64,000 nt of DNA, taken from Ustulina deusta (taxonomy: Eukaryota; Ascomycota; Sordariomycetes; Xylariales; Xylariaceae). The position numbers and the translations under genes were made by a program. The stretch spans positions 62,001 through 126,000 of the forward strand of contig JAJNNX010000008.1 of assembly GCA_023159155.1 (NCBI GenBank), in the 5' to 3' direction. The notes below the pieces were generated by a model. That model saw only the letters and a program-made list of their open reading frames with translations. It was not told where the DNA came from and did not search any database. Positions 11,926 to 23,315 of this stretch are shown one piece after another (within the stretch, counting starts at the first letter, position 1; every line of letters starts with the position of its first letter).

Positions 11926-13627
11926 GTCTGATTACTCGGTTATCCACTACCTACCTCCAGTGAGTGAGCCGATGCTGGTAGTAGTAGTGAGGTAAATACG
12001 TACGCCGGTATCCTGTACTCGGTACCTAATCCACCAGATAACGCCATCGATACCCCGGTCTCGTCCTTGTTGGAGCAGGTGCACGAACGTTCCAAAGCAG
12101 ATCGCTTCCAATTTTAAAAATGAGAGGCTTGTTTGCTTCTCAAATGCACCGCTACCTTATCTTTCCGGCGCACACGCCCGTGCTCCGAGCTCTTTACCGA
12201 AATCCTCCTGTTGTACCCGGTTCGGGATAGGTAGATCACCGCTCACATTCCCTCCAACTTGAATTCAAGTCTTTTTTTTTTTTCTTCTTTGCTGCATCAA
12301 AATGAGGTTTCAGATGGTACCTACTTCTTCCAAGGTCATGACTCGGCGGCCGCTCTTAGTTGAGGATTATAATTATCTACGTGCTAGAAGTTAGCACCGC
12401 ATTCTGCATTTGCAAGCCCTATACTAGATAGAAAAATACCACTTGGCGGGGCGTACTTCGTGTCGCCTGAAGAACTACGCATATACTACACTAGACCAGG
12501 TCGACGTACTCGACATTACCTCGGTAGTGAGTAACTTTGTGCTGTGAACATGGCTCACAATAGGTATCCAATGACAAGATACTGAACAGCCCCCACTGTT
12601 TGAAGTGCCATGACGACATGCTCTGCCTCCCAACTTGTAATACGAGGTGTCTAAGAATGTACATAGTAAGGTGATCATTCTGTATGGCACAACGTGGTGC
12701 TTATTATTAGATAGTTGGCATTTAGTGTAGTCTTCTGACGTTGTTCTATCATCCGCTCGAATTGATGCCTATTCGGCTGGAGGGCCTACTGCTGCTTACT
12801 TGATACGGCTACATAATACCTAGTGCAGTATATCTCCAGCTTTCAGCCCACCGTCGAGATCACATGTTCGTAACTAAATCGCCTCGCCTATGTTTATAGC
12901 CGCCTGGCGCTCGTAACACATTGAGCTGACGGTTTTGCACTACGCCTATCGCCCATGATGACGCAAACATGTTCGCCATGACGAACACTGCCCGGGTACG
13001 CATTCCACGCGCACTCGACGGCAGTTCTCGTCAACATAGCCGCGGCTTGGGAATCCGTATCGACGCTGCTGTGCAAGAATATACGACAAGAGATAGATTC
13101 GACCTGGGGTGACCTTGTCAATTGACGCAACTACGCGCAATGATGGGGTCGTCTGCGTCTCTTCTATTCTACGTTCGGATCACTACCCCAGGGAAGTGAT
13201 TACGCGTACCTCTGGGGAAGATGCCTGCTACACCTCCCGTGTTCCGCGGCAATGCTTCGAATACCTACGTATACCTGCTATTGTAGGCATAATGACTTTT
13301 ATCGGGCTAGAGAGGCTGAGAAAGGGAATCGGTCTACTGGAAGTCTCAGAGGGAAAAAGATCTGTCATCGTAATTCGACAGGTTCTGCCAATTTGCTTGC
13401 TATTGCGACTAGGCCTTCGTGATTTATATATACACTTCCCTTGCTTTCATATATCTTCCAGTCCAGTAAGGGGACGAGGATAGTCCTCGCTAGTTTTGTG
13501 AAGAGATGTACAGCCTATTGATCTATAAACATCGTTTTGCCATCCACACACCTGTCCTTCCTGACAAGGCGCCTCCTAGCTAACCATGCCTTAAAGGTGG
13601 GATGAACTCTGCTTAGTTATCGGCGCC
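11926..13627. other. Gene-free region, right part
   Basis: No supportable gene. It contains scattered TAGGTA words and the presumed 3' flank of the acyltransferase gene that ends at 13628. Confidence 0.55.
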
Positions 13628-15340
13628 TTAGAGACGGGATTTCAGGTCTGGTGCGTCTGATATCTCTAACATTGATTTCATCTTCTCAACCCATAAGCGT
13701 GCATCGCTCTCATCGATAAAGTTCCCATCAAAGCTAACCCCCGCGTTTATAATCCCATCCTCGCTCCAAGTGCCAACGAGAAACTCAGCCTCGCGCACGC
13801 GCACTCCGGAGTAGAAGCGCTCGACGCTTGCAACGACACCGTCTCCAGGATCAGCATCCAAGTCAAACCTGGCAGCGGACCAATCCACTACGCCAATGCT
13901 ACTAACTCCACAGGTAGCTTTACTCACTGCCCACTGCGGGACATTATATTCGCCCTGTGGTGATGGCAGGTCATCTTTCAAGTGAGGGGGCAAGATGCCG
14001 CGCAGTCTCTCTATGCCGTCGATGTAATTTGTCGCCATGAGTCGGCCGGCACCGTGTATTCCCATGTAAGCCATTGCGTCAGTGGGATCTCGCAGTCGGT
14101 CCCGTTTCTGATACGCGGAAAGCTGTCTCGTCGCTTGGCGAACGAGCAGCCTGAACCTGCCCTCGAGGTCCAGGTGTGAGGGTAGAAAAGGTAAGACGAT
14201 CCCCTTGGAAAAAGCCAGCATCACGCTCTCGAGGAGGCCCTTGGCGCCAAAGAACGGTCGAGGGTTGAGAGGGAAGCTGCCTACGAATGGACGGCGTGCC
14301 TCATCTGGTTCGTCTGGATATCGCGATTCGTGGAGCGCCATCATGACCATCCCCACGAGCACAAAACCACCAGCTCCGATGCTAGCTTTCGCTTCCCTAC
14401 ATAGGCGGTACAGACGCTGGCTTGCGAGCAGGGACAACTGGAGCCTAACGTAGAAGGTATTCAGGGGAGGGGTTTGGGAGTAATCCAAGACTTTCGGGTA
14501 TCTCGGCGCGAACGGCGTCGCTGTGGACAGTGGTGTAGCCCTACGCAGGGGGTTCTGGAACGCCACAGGCATCGGCTTTTCCACATGGCGCAGGATGAGC
14601 GTAATCGCCCAGAACCACCTTGTTCGGGCCTTTGTCGCGGCCACTGGAGCGTACAGATCTTCCTGGGCCGGAGGTAGATTTGCACGTATCGAATCCGGGG
14701 AAATGGCCGTTTCGATTCCCCGGCGGAGTTGTTCCGTCGGCATATTTACAATGCGTGTGAAATCGGCCATCCAGCTCGTACACGACAAGCCGTCGACGAT
14801 CTCGTGCGCCATCACGAACAGAAAGTGCAATGTCTGTCGCGCACTGCCCGCCGCCTTTCTCGGCAACACAAATACTCGAGCCAGGGCTTCGCTCGGCTTG
14901 ACGATGCGCGCTACGTTCTGCGCATGGACATAGAAATCAGCCATGTCCGATACACCGTCGACAGCCGGGTCCAGGAATCGCAGGGCTGAGCCCGCGTCTC
15001 GGATAGCGGTTTCCGGCGTACGGGGAATCCCCACCAAAAACCAAGGCTCAACCTCGAGAGTACGCAGCTCGGCTCTGGCAGACAGCAAACAATGCCGTAG
15101 GCGTAATAGTGTGAACGCAAGCACAACATGGTGCCGAAGCTCTTCGCCCGAGAGCCGGGTCGAGACGCCCAAGGTCAGGAGGGTATTGACGTCGGCCCTG
15201 CCTCCGAAGTAGCGGCCGTCAAGGTCGAATCTGAGTTCACATAAGCCACATGGTCTGGAGAACCCATTTCCGTCCCTGATCCAGGCGTGATATCCCGTCC
15301 CGTATCGATCCAGCCAGTGCCGAGTGCCTGACTTGTCCAT
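13628..15340 (-). CDS. CoA-dependent acyltransferase (HxxxDG, condensation/Tri3-like fold)
   Basis: A single exon of 570 aa with ATG at 15340. The catalytic HxxxDG motif of the chloramphenicol-acetyltransferase/BAHD/condensation superfamily is seen as HEIVDG at about residues 179-184, preceded by HFLFVMA, as expected for the strand leading into the active site. The C-terminal half has the usual second lobe (VGSFPLNPRPFF, then GVSSIGVVDW). Length and layout resemble fungal alcohol or sesquiterpene O-acetyltransferases, such as the Tri3 type, that use acetyl-CoA. No terpene synthase, PKS, NRPS or P450 lies nearby, so the substrate is unknown and cluster membership is not supported. It is flanked by about 7 kb of gene-free DNA on one side and 1.4 kb on the other. 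Confidence 0.72.
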   Translation of the reverse strand: MDKSGTRHWLDRYGTGYHAWIRDGNGFSRPCGLCELRFDLDGRYFGGRADVNTLLTLGVSTRLSGEELRHHVVLAFTLLRLRHCLLSARAELRTLEVEPWFLVGIPRTPETAIRDAGSALRFLDPAVDGVSDMADFYVHAQNVARIVKPSEALARVFVLPRKAAGSARQTLHFLFVMAHEIVDGLSCTSWMADFTRIVNMPTEQLRRGIETAISPDSIRANLPPAQEDLYAPVAATKARTRWFWAITLILRHVEKPMPVAFQNPLRRATPLSTATPFAPRYPKVLDYSQTPPLNTFYVRLQLSLLASQRLYRLCREAKASIGAGGFVLVGMVMMALHESRYPDEPDEARRPFVGSFPLNPRPFFGAKGLLESVMLAFSKGIVLPFLPSHLDLEGRFRLLVRQATRQLSAYQKRDRLRDPTDAMAYMGIHGAGRLMATNYIDGIERLRGILPPHLKDDLPSPQGEYNVPQWAVSKATCGVSSIGVVDWSAARFDLDADPGDGVVASVERFYSGVRVREAEFLVGTWSEDGIINAGVSFDGNFIDESDARLWVEKMKSMLEISDAPDLKSRL

Positions 15341-16721
15341 AGCCCCTGGCGAACGGACTTGGCTACAAAACGCTCTCGGTAAGCTGAGTAATAATACAAT
15401 CTAGATCTCTTGGCTAAGAACGGGGACCTCTTCGTAGCGAACGCTGAGTTCGGGGCGAAACAGTTTAGATACTGCTTGATAGCGTCCAAAACGTATTGAT
15501 GAACAATCAAAACCGCCCGGTTGAACTTAGAATACCATAGGTCGCCCGCGGTGGATCATGGTTAATTACCCGGTGGACTTCCCTACCGGCTTCGGGGGCC
15601 GCTGCGGGAAGTGCCAGAATTTGGATTTCCTGCCCCAGCAATGCTCTTATTATACTGGAGATCTACCTGGCTCTAGACCATGTGGACTGTATGAACTAGA
15701 CAGGGGTTGAAAGGAGCGCCCTGGCCTTGATGCCCTGTAAATGGGCATCACGTCTTTGATCAGTCCACTGACGACGGACGTGGTGTTTTCAATTTTCGGT
15801 TAAAACTATCGAGTAAGTTATAATGTAATCGGAGGGAAAGAACTCGGAGACGACTACATATATGGAGTACCTACAACATCTGTATCTATGACGTTTAGAG
15901 AATAATTGGGTCCATGAACACAGTATACTTCCGTGATATAATACCCACGTGCGCCATCATCTGAGTGGTGAGAGGGTTCTCTCGCGTAGCATATCATGAA
16001 GTAGGTATCGAACAGTAGGCTTAGGCTAGGTAGATGCGACGTTAGGTATCCTCCAACGTTTCGCAATGCGAATATAGGCTACAAGAGGTTGGATGCGGAG
16101 GGGCCGAGTGTCTTTCAAAAAGTATCTCCAAGTCCCAGGGGCACGTGGAAAATATAAAGAAACCAAAGAGCGCCTGTGTCTGTCTGAAGTTGATTTTTAT
16201 GATATGAAGCCACCCACACTGACTTTGCAAAACCAACAATTATACCGGCTTTACTATTGAATATGGGACTGTGACGAATCACTGCCATTCGTAAACCTGC
16301 CGAGATTGAAGACTCGTTTTCTGTCTACCTTCTGCAGGTTCTTCACTTGGAGTATGTCTTAGGGAAGAGAGTGTTGAACAGTTTATAATTATCTTGGAAG
16401 AATACCGTACGATTGGCTTATTCACGCCTGAAGCGTTATATTAATACTCCCTCTCTCTCCGCGTGAGGAATATCATGGGCTTTTTGTGGTGTTGGTATTG
16501 GTGTTGGTCAAAGAGAACTGGCCGTTGGTTGGGGGATAAATGAAATTCGGAATCCCCCGTGATGCTACTGATATATGCTCATTCCAATCTCTTCCTATGT
16601 GTCATGTGGTCAGATCCGAGGCACATACAAATGGCAGTAGGGGTTATATACGTCTGCGACACTTGATTTTGGGATACGAAATCGCTTAGCTGTGTATTAT
16701 TCAAGACTTATTCTTCCCATA
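15341..16721. other. Intergenic region
   Basis: No supportable gene. It is the promoter side of the acyltransferase and the 3' flank of HMG-CoA lyase. Confidence 0.55.
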
Positions 16722-17901
16722 TTATTTGGAGGCATCCGCTGCAATTTTGCGGGCGCCAAGCACTGCTTTTCCAACGGCCGAGTCATTTGGCTTCCCGAGC
16801 TCACCAGTAATCCATTGTCCGATATCCGCCATGGCATCAAGGTCGATGCCAGTATTCATGCCCAAGCTCTCCAAAAAGTAGACGACGTTTTCAGTCGATA
16901 CATTTCCGGTAGCCCCAGGGCTGTAAGGGCAACCGCCAAGGCCGCCGACCGAGCTGTCAAATGTCCTTATTCCTCGTTCCAGCGAGATGGCAGTATTGAC
17001 CAGGGCTTGTCCGTACGTATCGTGAAAATGCATTGCGATGTCCTCATTCCGGATTCCTGCGGCGGTCATGCATCGCAACAACTCCTGCGTGCGTGGCGCG
17101 GTGCCCATTCCGGTGGTGTCGCCGAGGGAGATCTCGTCGGCCCCCATCTCGAGCAGCGAGGTGGCAATCTCAGCCACCTTGTGCGGGTTGACGTCGTAGC
17201 CTTCGAATGGACATCCTAGGACCACTGAAATATAAGCCCGAGCTCGGATCCCGAGCTGCTTCGCCCCTTGGATAACGTCTTTGAACCGCTCGAGGGATGT
17301 TGCGATGTCGCAGTTGAGGTTCTTCTGTGAAAAGGCCTCAGTCGCAGCGGCAAATACGGCGAGCTCCATCGTAGGCTTGCCATTCCCGCCCCTCAATGCG
17401 TCGGCTTGGGTGAGGTATGCGCCTTGGTGTTTCTGTAATAGAGCGGTCGCATCTGCGACGCCCCTCGCGTTCGGGGCGAGGAAGGAGTACGTAATAGGGG
17501 ATGGCGAGGGTACATTTTTCGTAAGAACATGCTCCATGATCTGGCGGGAGTTGTCCATCTGCCATTCCATGGTTGTTAGCTGCGTGTGTTCACTTCGGTC
17601 GAGCAGTCAACCCAACCTGCGGCACCCATTTCGGGGAGACAAAGGATCCAGCTTCGATGACCGACACGCCGGTCTTCGCCAGCCTCTCGATCAATTCGAT
17701 CTTGGTTGCGACGGGTATGGCCTTCTTCTCGTTTTGCAAGCCATCCCTGGGCCCAACCTCGACTATTCGTACATGACTGTCCGACTGCGGCTGGGTCTGG
17801 CTTCGTATGTCTGAGGTGGTCGCAAAGCGTCGCAGCGAAGCAGAGCACGCGCGGGGAGCTCGCAGACGGGTTAGGTGAATCGAAGGACGTAGCGACGCCA
17901 T
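16722..17901 (-). CDS. Hydroxymethylglutaryl-CoA lyase, mitochondrial
   Basis: Two exons (17901-17617 and 17558-16722) give 373 aa. The 58-nt intron (GTTGGG, branch GCTAAC, GGCAG) joins WVPQ to [10 protein letters not shown]. The Arg/Ser-rich N-terminus ([20 protein letters not shown]) looks like a mitochondrial presequence. The core starts with [12 protein letters not shown] (about 47-58). The metal-site HFHDTYG lies at about 272-278, and the lyase signature [15 protein letters not shown], with the active-site Cys, at about 300-314. The enzyme cleaves HMG-CoA to acetyl-CoA and acetoacetate, the last step of leucine degradation. It is in tandem with an ECHDC3-like crotonase about 400 bp upstream. 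Confidence 0.95.
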
Positions 17902-18308
17902 CTTGGATTCATCTCGTTCGCCTAGGTTATTGAAAGGAGGCCAGAGAGTCTAGATGGAGATATGATAGAGCTAATGTCCTGGTTCTGGGTTGGGGTCGCG
18001 TACTACAAATGTTCTCTGTAAGAGCTGTGGCGTCAGCGGGTTGAACCAAGTGGTAATGGTCGGCCATTCACGGCTCAAGCTACATGTATGAAGTCACAGG
18101 GGGGGCAGGTGGGGGTTAATTGGTCAACAACCTACCTACCTTAGGTACTTAAATAGATGCATGCAATAAGAAACCAAGACGACCATCACTGTGCAGTTAC
18201 CTACCACCCGGGTCTATTAAAATAGTTGCTATACCATTCTACATAGGTAATTACTACCTACTAATTCCACCAAATACATTTCAAGTACGCCATGCCGCAG
18301 CTCGCTCT
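17902..18308. promoter_or_regulatory. Spacer/promoter region of HMG-CoA lyase
   Basis: 407 bp between two co-oriented genes. It must contain the HMG-CoA lyase promoter and the 3' end of the crotonase transcript. TACCTACC and ACCTTAGGTACTT words occur at about 18130-18150. No other feature is visible. Confidence 0.4.
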
Positions 18309-19181
18309 TCAATAAAAGAGCCCTCCTTTTTCCTCTGGATTATCGGGATCATCGATCCTGGCCGGAACAGTCATAGCCATGGCTGCCCATCGCGCAGCTA
18401 CGGAATAATTTGGAATCTGAACCTGGGTCCAATATGCCCATTTACCCATAGCTTGAGCCAGAGCCTGAGCGGAGGACTGGTTGGCGAGTTGGTCGGCAAT
18501 CTGCAATACCCTTTCGTCCAGTGTGGACTTAGTAACAATTTCCACTACACCAGCGGGAAGTTCGTCTGCACGGATAGCTTCTCCGAGGGCGAACATTCTG
18601 TAAGTGAAGGCATTGCCGAGTTTCCTCGATAGAACCGCAGAAGCAGATATGCATGGGAGCCCGATGGACATTCCAGGGAGCTGAAAACGAGCTGAACCCA
18701 CGGCAACTGGTAGATCTGTTGCCAGAGCCAGCTGTGCGCCAGCAGCCGTAGCTCGGCCCTGAATAGCGCCGACGACAGGAATCGGGGATTGGCGAATAAG
18801 AGACATAACCTCTGCGCACAGGCTGAAGTTTTGATCACCCCCATCGCTGAAGTGCAGCCCTTCACTGCGCAGAACGAGCACCTGAGGTAACTCACCACGG
18901 CGCGCCCGCCACTTTTTCACGTCCTTCAGCCAGTTATATTTGGTGAATTGGTCTCGGTCTTGTCCGAGTCGATATCCAAAAGGACGCCGTCTAAACACCC
19001 TGTCGAGGAGATCCGGACGGAAATCTGGCAGAAGCAAGGGTGCTGTCTCGCCGGATGGCGTATTATACTCAAGTAGCTGCTGGCGAAGGTCACCGAGCAC
19101 TTGAGCTGAGAGTGCATTCCTGTTGGGCAAATTGTCGAGTACAAGGTAGGCAGCTTTGGCTGGCAGCTTGGGGAACACCAT
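18309..19181 (-). CDS. ECHDC3-like enoyl-CoA hydratase/isomerase family protein
   Basis: A single exon of 290 aa. The crotonase fold is shown by NRNALSAQVLGDL near residue 20, the oxyanion-hole region HFSDGGDQNF (about 110-119), GAIQGRATAAGAQLALATDLPVA (about 138-160) and FQLPGMSIGLPC (about 166-177). The two Glu residues of classical hydratases are not evident: Gln and Ser/Ile occupy the usual places. That pattern fits the ECHDC3 branch, whose reaction is poorly defined. An extra Arg-rich stretch of about 50 residues (45-95) separates the first two blocks. It is in tandem with HMG-CoA lyase and divergent from vma-2. Leucine or acyl-CoA metabolism is an inference. Confidence 0.82.
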   Translation of the reverse strand: MVFPKLPAKAAYLVLDNLPNRNALSAQVLGDLRQQLLEYNTPSGETAPLLLPDFRPDLLDRVFRRRPFGYRLGQDRDQFTKYNWLKDVKKWRARRGELPQVLVLRSEGLHFSDGGDQNFSLCAEVMSLIRQSPIPVVGAIQGRATAAGAQLALATDLPVAVGSARFQLPGMSIGLPCISASAVLSRKLGNAFTYRMFALGEAIRADELPAGVVEIVTKSTLDERVLQIADQLANQSSAQALAQAMGKWAYWTQVQIPNYSVAARWAAMAMTVPARIDDPDNPEEKGGLFY

Positions 19182-19787
19182 AACGCGTCAGGTCATGTTC
19201 AGCTTTCGTGGCCAATAATCGACGTGGATAGCCCTTGGCTTTATTTCTCTAGAACGGTATCCTTAATTGGGTGGGTGACGGGATACAATTTGTGAGAAAG
19301 GCATGAGACAGGTAGTGTACATCTCCATGAGACTCTATGTACTGTGGTAGTTAAATGGTTCAACTTTTTTTTTTTTTTGCAGAAGAGATGGACCAAGGAC
19401 TCGGCGATAGGGGCTCCGTGCTGTTGTACCCAGATAGGTAGCACCTACCTAATGTTAAGTTGCTAGGGTGTAACCTACCTAGTAGGCGCCTAGTAGGTAT
19501 CATGGACCCCGCCTACACCAGACCCGCCTGGAAAAGGGAATGATTGCCAGCTGCTGTGGCTGGTTATCGCCCAGGCTTGCTTCCACCTGCAACGTCAACA
19601 CTTTCGGGATCTCAGTGGGTTAGTGGCTGAAGCTTGTTGCTTGCCTCAAACTCCGATATTGGTCTACCACCGAGCTTTGGCTGGGAGCTCTCAATCGTCA
19701 CCTTCTACCTCCCAATTCCCACCTCCCACCCCCCACATCCGACTTTCGACCGGCTCTCGACCTTGCTTATCATCAGCGGCCGACGCC
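19182..19787. promoter_or_regulatory. Divergent promoter region, crotonase/vma-2
   Basis: 606 bp between two divergent start codons. It has a poly-T run (about 19365-19380), TAGGTA/ACCTACC words (19434-19505), and CT-rich DNA just before the vma-2 ATG, typical of a strong fungal promoter/5'UTR. Confidence 0.5.
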
Positions 19788-21505
19788 ATGGATCCTCGGG
19801 AGTCTTCCTCGTACTCCGTTGTGCCTAGGCTTCGCTACAACACCGTCGGTGGTGTTAACGGTCCTCTGGTTATTCTTGAAAACGTGAAACACCCTCGATA
19901 CAATGAAATCGTGACTCTGACACTCCCCGATGGGACTGAGCGGTCCGGCCAAGTTCTCGAGGCCCGAGGTAACTTTTCCTTGCCTCCTTCCCCAAGCTCT
20001 TGATGTCGATGCTGATGCACTTCCACCACAGGCGACCGTGCCGTTGTCCAGGTCTTCGAAGGCACATCCGGTATCGATGTTAAGAAGACGAAGGTCGAGT
20101 TCAGCGGAGAGAGCCTGAAGCTCGGCGTATCAGAAGACATGCTGGGCCGTATCTTCGACGGATCAGGCAGAGCTATCGACAAGGGACCCAAGGTCTTAGC
20201 TGAAGAATACCTCGATATCAACGGCAGCCCTATCAACCCCTATTCGAGAGTATGCCTCGGGACCCGAAAAACTGGCCTGGGAATATGAGCTAAGTAATGT
20301 CACTAGGTGTACCCTGAAGAAATGATCTCAACCGGCATCTCCACCATCGACACTATGAACTCGATCGCTCGTGGACAGAAAATCCCCATCTTTTCCGCCG
20401 CTGGTTTACCGCACAATGAGATCGCCGCTCAGATCTGTCGACAGGCCGGTTTGGTCAAGCAAAAAGGGGCTACGAATAAGGGTGTGCACGATGACCACGA
20501 GGAGAACTTCTCCATTGTCTTCGCTGCTATGGGTGTCAACTTGGAAACGGCGCGATTCTTCACGCGTGATTTTGAGGAGAACGGCAGTTTGGAGCGTGTC
20601 ACTCTCTTCCTCAACCTTGCTAACGACCCCACGTATGTTGATACCTTTGCCCCCCGCAATGAACTTGTTGACTAAAAGCCACCCGCAGCATTGAACGTAT
20701 CATTACTCCTCGGTTGGCTCTTACCACCGCCGAATACTACGCCTACCAGCTCGAGAAGCACGTCCTAGTTATCCTTACAGATCTCTCCGCCTACTGCGAT
20801 GCCCTCCGAGAAGTCTCGGCCGCCCGAGAGGAAGTGCCCGGTCGGCGTGGTTTCCCTGGTTACATGTACACCGATTTGTCTACTATCTACGAACGAGCTG
20901 GTCGTGTGGAGGGACGAAACGGTTCTATCACCCAGATTCCTATCTTGACCATGCCCAACGATGATATCACACACCCTATCCCCGATTTAACTGGTTACAT
21001 TACCGAGGGCCAGATCTTCGTTGACCGCCAACTGGACAACCGTGGCATATACCCGCCCATCAATGTCTTGCCCTCGCTCTCTCGTCTGATGAAGTCGGCT
21101 ATTGGTGAAGGTATGACGCGGGCGGATCATGGTGATGTATCCAACCAGCTCTATGCAAAATACGCCATCGGTCGTGACGCTGCGGCCATGAAGGCAGTTG
21201 TTGGTGAGGAGGCATTGTCGGCCGAGGACAAGCTATCCCTGGAATTCTTAGAAAAGTTTGAGCGACAGTTTGTCGCACAAGGCGCATATGAGACGCGCTC
21301 CATCTTTGATTCATTGGATATTGCGTGGAGTTTGCTGCGTATCTATCCCAAGGAACTGCTCAACCGTATCCCCGCCAAGATTATCCAGGAGTACTACCAT
21401 CGCTCTACAGAGCGAAAGGGGAAGGGAAAGGGGAAGGACAAGAACGACAAGGGCGTGCGGGACACGGACGGAGAACCAGAGGAAGAAAACCTTGTTGACG
21501 TATAG
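19788..21505 (+). CDS. vma-2: V-type proton ATPase subunit B
   Basis: Four exons (19788-19968, 20032-20249, 20307-20632, 20689-21505) give 513 aa. The introns are 63, 57 and 56 nt, all GT..AG, and frames join. Exon 1 carries [36 protein letters not shown] (about 166-181) is the degenerate P-loop region of the non-catalytic B subunit, and [11 protein letters not shown] (about 364-374) is the alpha/beta ATPase signature. Subunit B alternates with subunit A in the V1 head and supports vacuolar/endosomal acidification. The length is normal. A Lys/Gly/Asp-rich tail ([14 protein letters not shown]) ends the protein. The start follows a CT-rich leader and a favourable ATG context. Confidence 0.96.
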
Positions 21506-23315
21506 TGGTGAATGAAGAAGGGCAATTACTAGCACTAGCTAGGTGTGTATCGGTATAAGCGACGATGGTGTCGTACATGGCAGGGGTACAGGCCTTTTTT
21601 TTTTTTTTTTCAATGATCATTCAACGCATTAACTACCTCACAATATACTTGAACGCATTCTAATTTAATCGTCTATTGTTGGCATTTGATACAGTATCAT
21701 CATCCAGCTTAGGCCAAGGGGTGAGACTCTACGTAAAGGGCTTATTTGCATCCAATCACAATTATCCTACCGCGTAGCTAGAGCGAATGCTTGTTTGTAC
21801 GTAATTCATATGCGGAAATAAACAATTGCCGCGCAGAATACTCCAGGCTTTCCCTTGCCTGTTATTCCTAATTGGTAATGGCTTCGGTGTAATGCATCGC
21901 GTGAAGCCCAGGGGCCGGGAGTGGATGTTATACTACCTAAGTGTGTAGGTTGGGATGTTAGATGAAAAACAGCGCGACGTTTTAGATACTTACTGGGCCA
22001 AAGAATCTGTTCTTCACTTCTTTTCTCGTCATCGGATGAGCTTCTACAATACACACACTTTTGCTACAACCTACTTACCAAAATCCTTCCGTAGTACAAG
22101 ACGCATCAGCTGAGCCGTACTGTAGATGAAGTGTTGGATTCGGTTGGGAGCGGGGAAATATATGAGGTGTGTATCCGCACGAGTGCCCTTGTCGTGTATT
22201 TTCTCCATAGATTGGATGAGCTTTTACTTCTAAACCGGTATGCGGCGTTTCTCTATGCCGATGCTTTGTACTAGAATGTGTCTAGACCAAAACATACAAA
22301 ATGTACCACATATGGTAGCAGAGGTAACAGGGCCTCTTTGCTGGTACGCTGATCCTGCAACGTCATATCAACCACACAACACCAATTCCTCATCCTTGCA
22401 ACCCTCCTGCAATGTATAAGTCGGTCAGATACAACACGTGCTCATAGGATAGACAACGGATACCTAGTCTAGGTATGTAAACAATTGGGCAGCGCGAAGC
22501 TTAGGAGAGATGAATGTCACACTACCGTACGATGTAGGTTTTTTTATGGCCGGGTGACCTGGCGGCCGAGGCTCCGGTCTGCCTTCAGGCGAATGGCGGA
22601 CAGAACAAAGATGACGAACGACCTAGGTACGTCCTACTTACCTAAGTAGATAATATGTACTGGATTCGGGTCGGCAGCACAAAGACCCCTGGCTTCGACT
22701 TCCCCGACTTTGACCCCGACTTTTCTCGATGCCAAGAAAGCGGAGTAGGCAGGCTCTTTAAGCTAGTACGCAGTAGGTTTAGCGCCGTGCCATGCTTCCA
22801 GTACCGGTAGGTACCAGTGGTCCAAGGTGAATGAATGGATGAACGAATGCAACGTGCTGCTGCCGCCCGCACCATGCATGTACCAGTCAAATGCAACATT
22901 AAAAAGTAAGATTGCTGAATTCCTCAGCTTGCTGTCCTCTTTGTTGATCCGATCCTTTCTTGTCGTCCCATGGTCTGGGGCTCGAGGACAGACCAACGCC
23001 CGCCTCGGACTGTACAATGTATGTACACGACAATTAGACCAGGGTCTTGTCTTATTACGCCCATGCGTACAGATGCAGTCAGTGGCTCTGTAGACATATA
23101 AAGAGCTCACTTCGTCCCCAAAGCCATCCTCGTATTGCGTTGCGTTGCGTGACGTGCCTGTCTCTCCCTTGCTGTCCGTTGTCTGTTGACTGTCAAGCCC
23201 TGCCCGCATAGTACCACAACAGCAGGTTCCAACCCAGCCTGAATGTCCTGAGATAGACCGTTTGTTTACTTGTTGTTGTCGCTGTTGTCGCTGTTGCTGC
23301 TGTTAGAGAACCACC
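21506..23315. other. Intergenic region
   Basis: About 1.8 kb without a gene. A poly-T tract lies at 21595-21610 downstream of vma-2. Several TAGGTA/CCTAGGTACG words occur (22460-22480, 22620-22645). A TGTTGTCGC/TGTTGC microsatellite at about 23270-23305 sits in the leader of the aldose epimerase gene. Confidence 0.5.
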
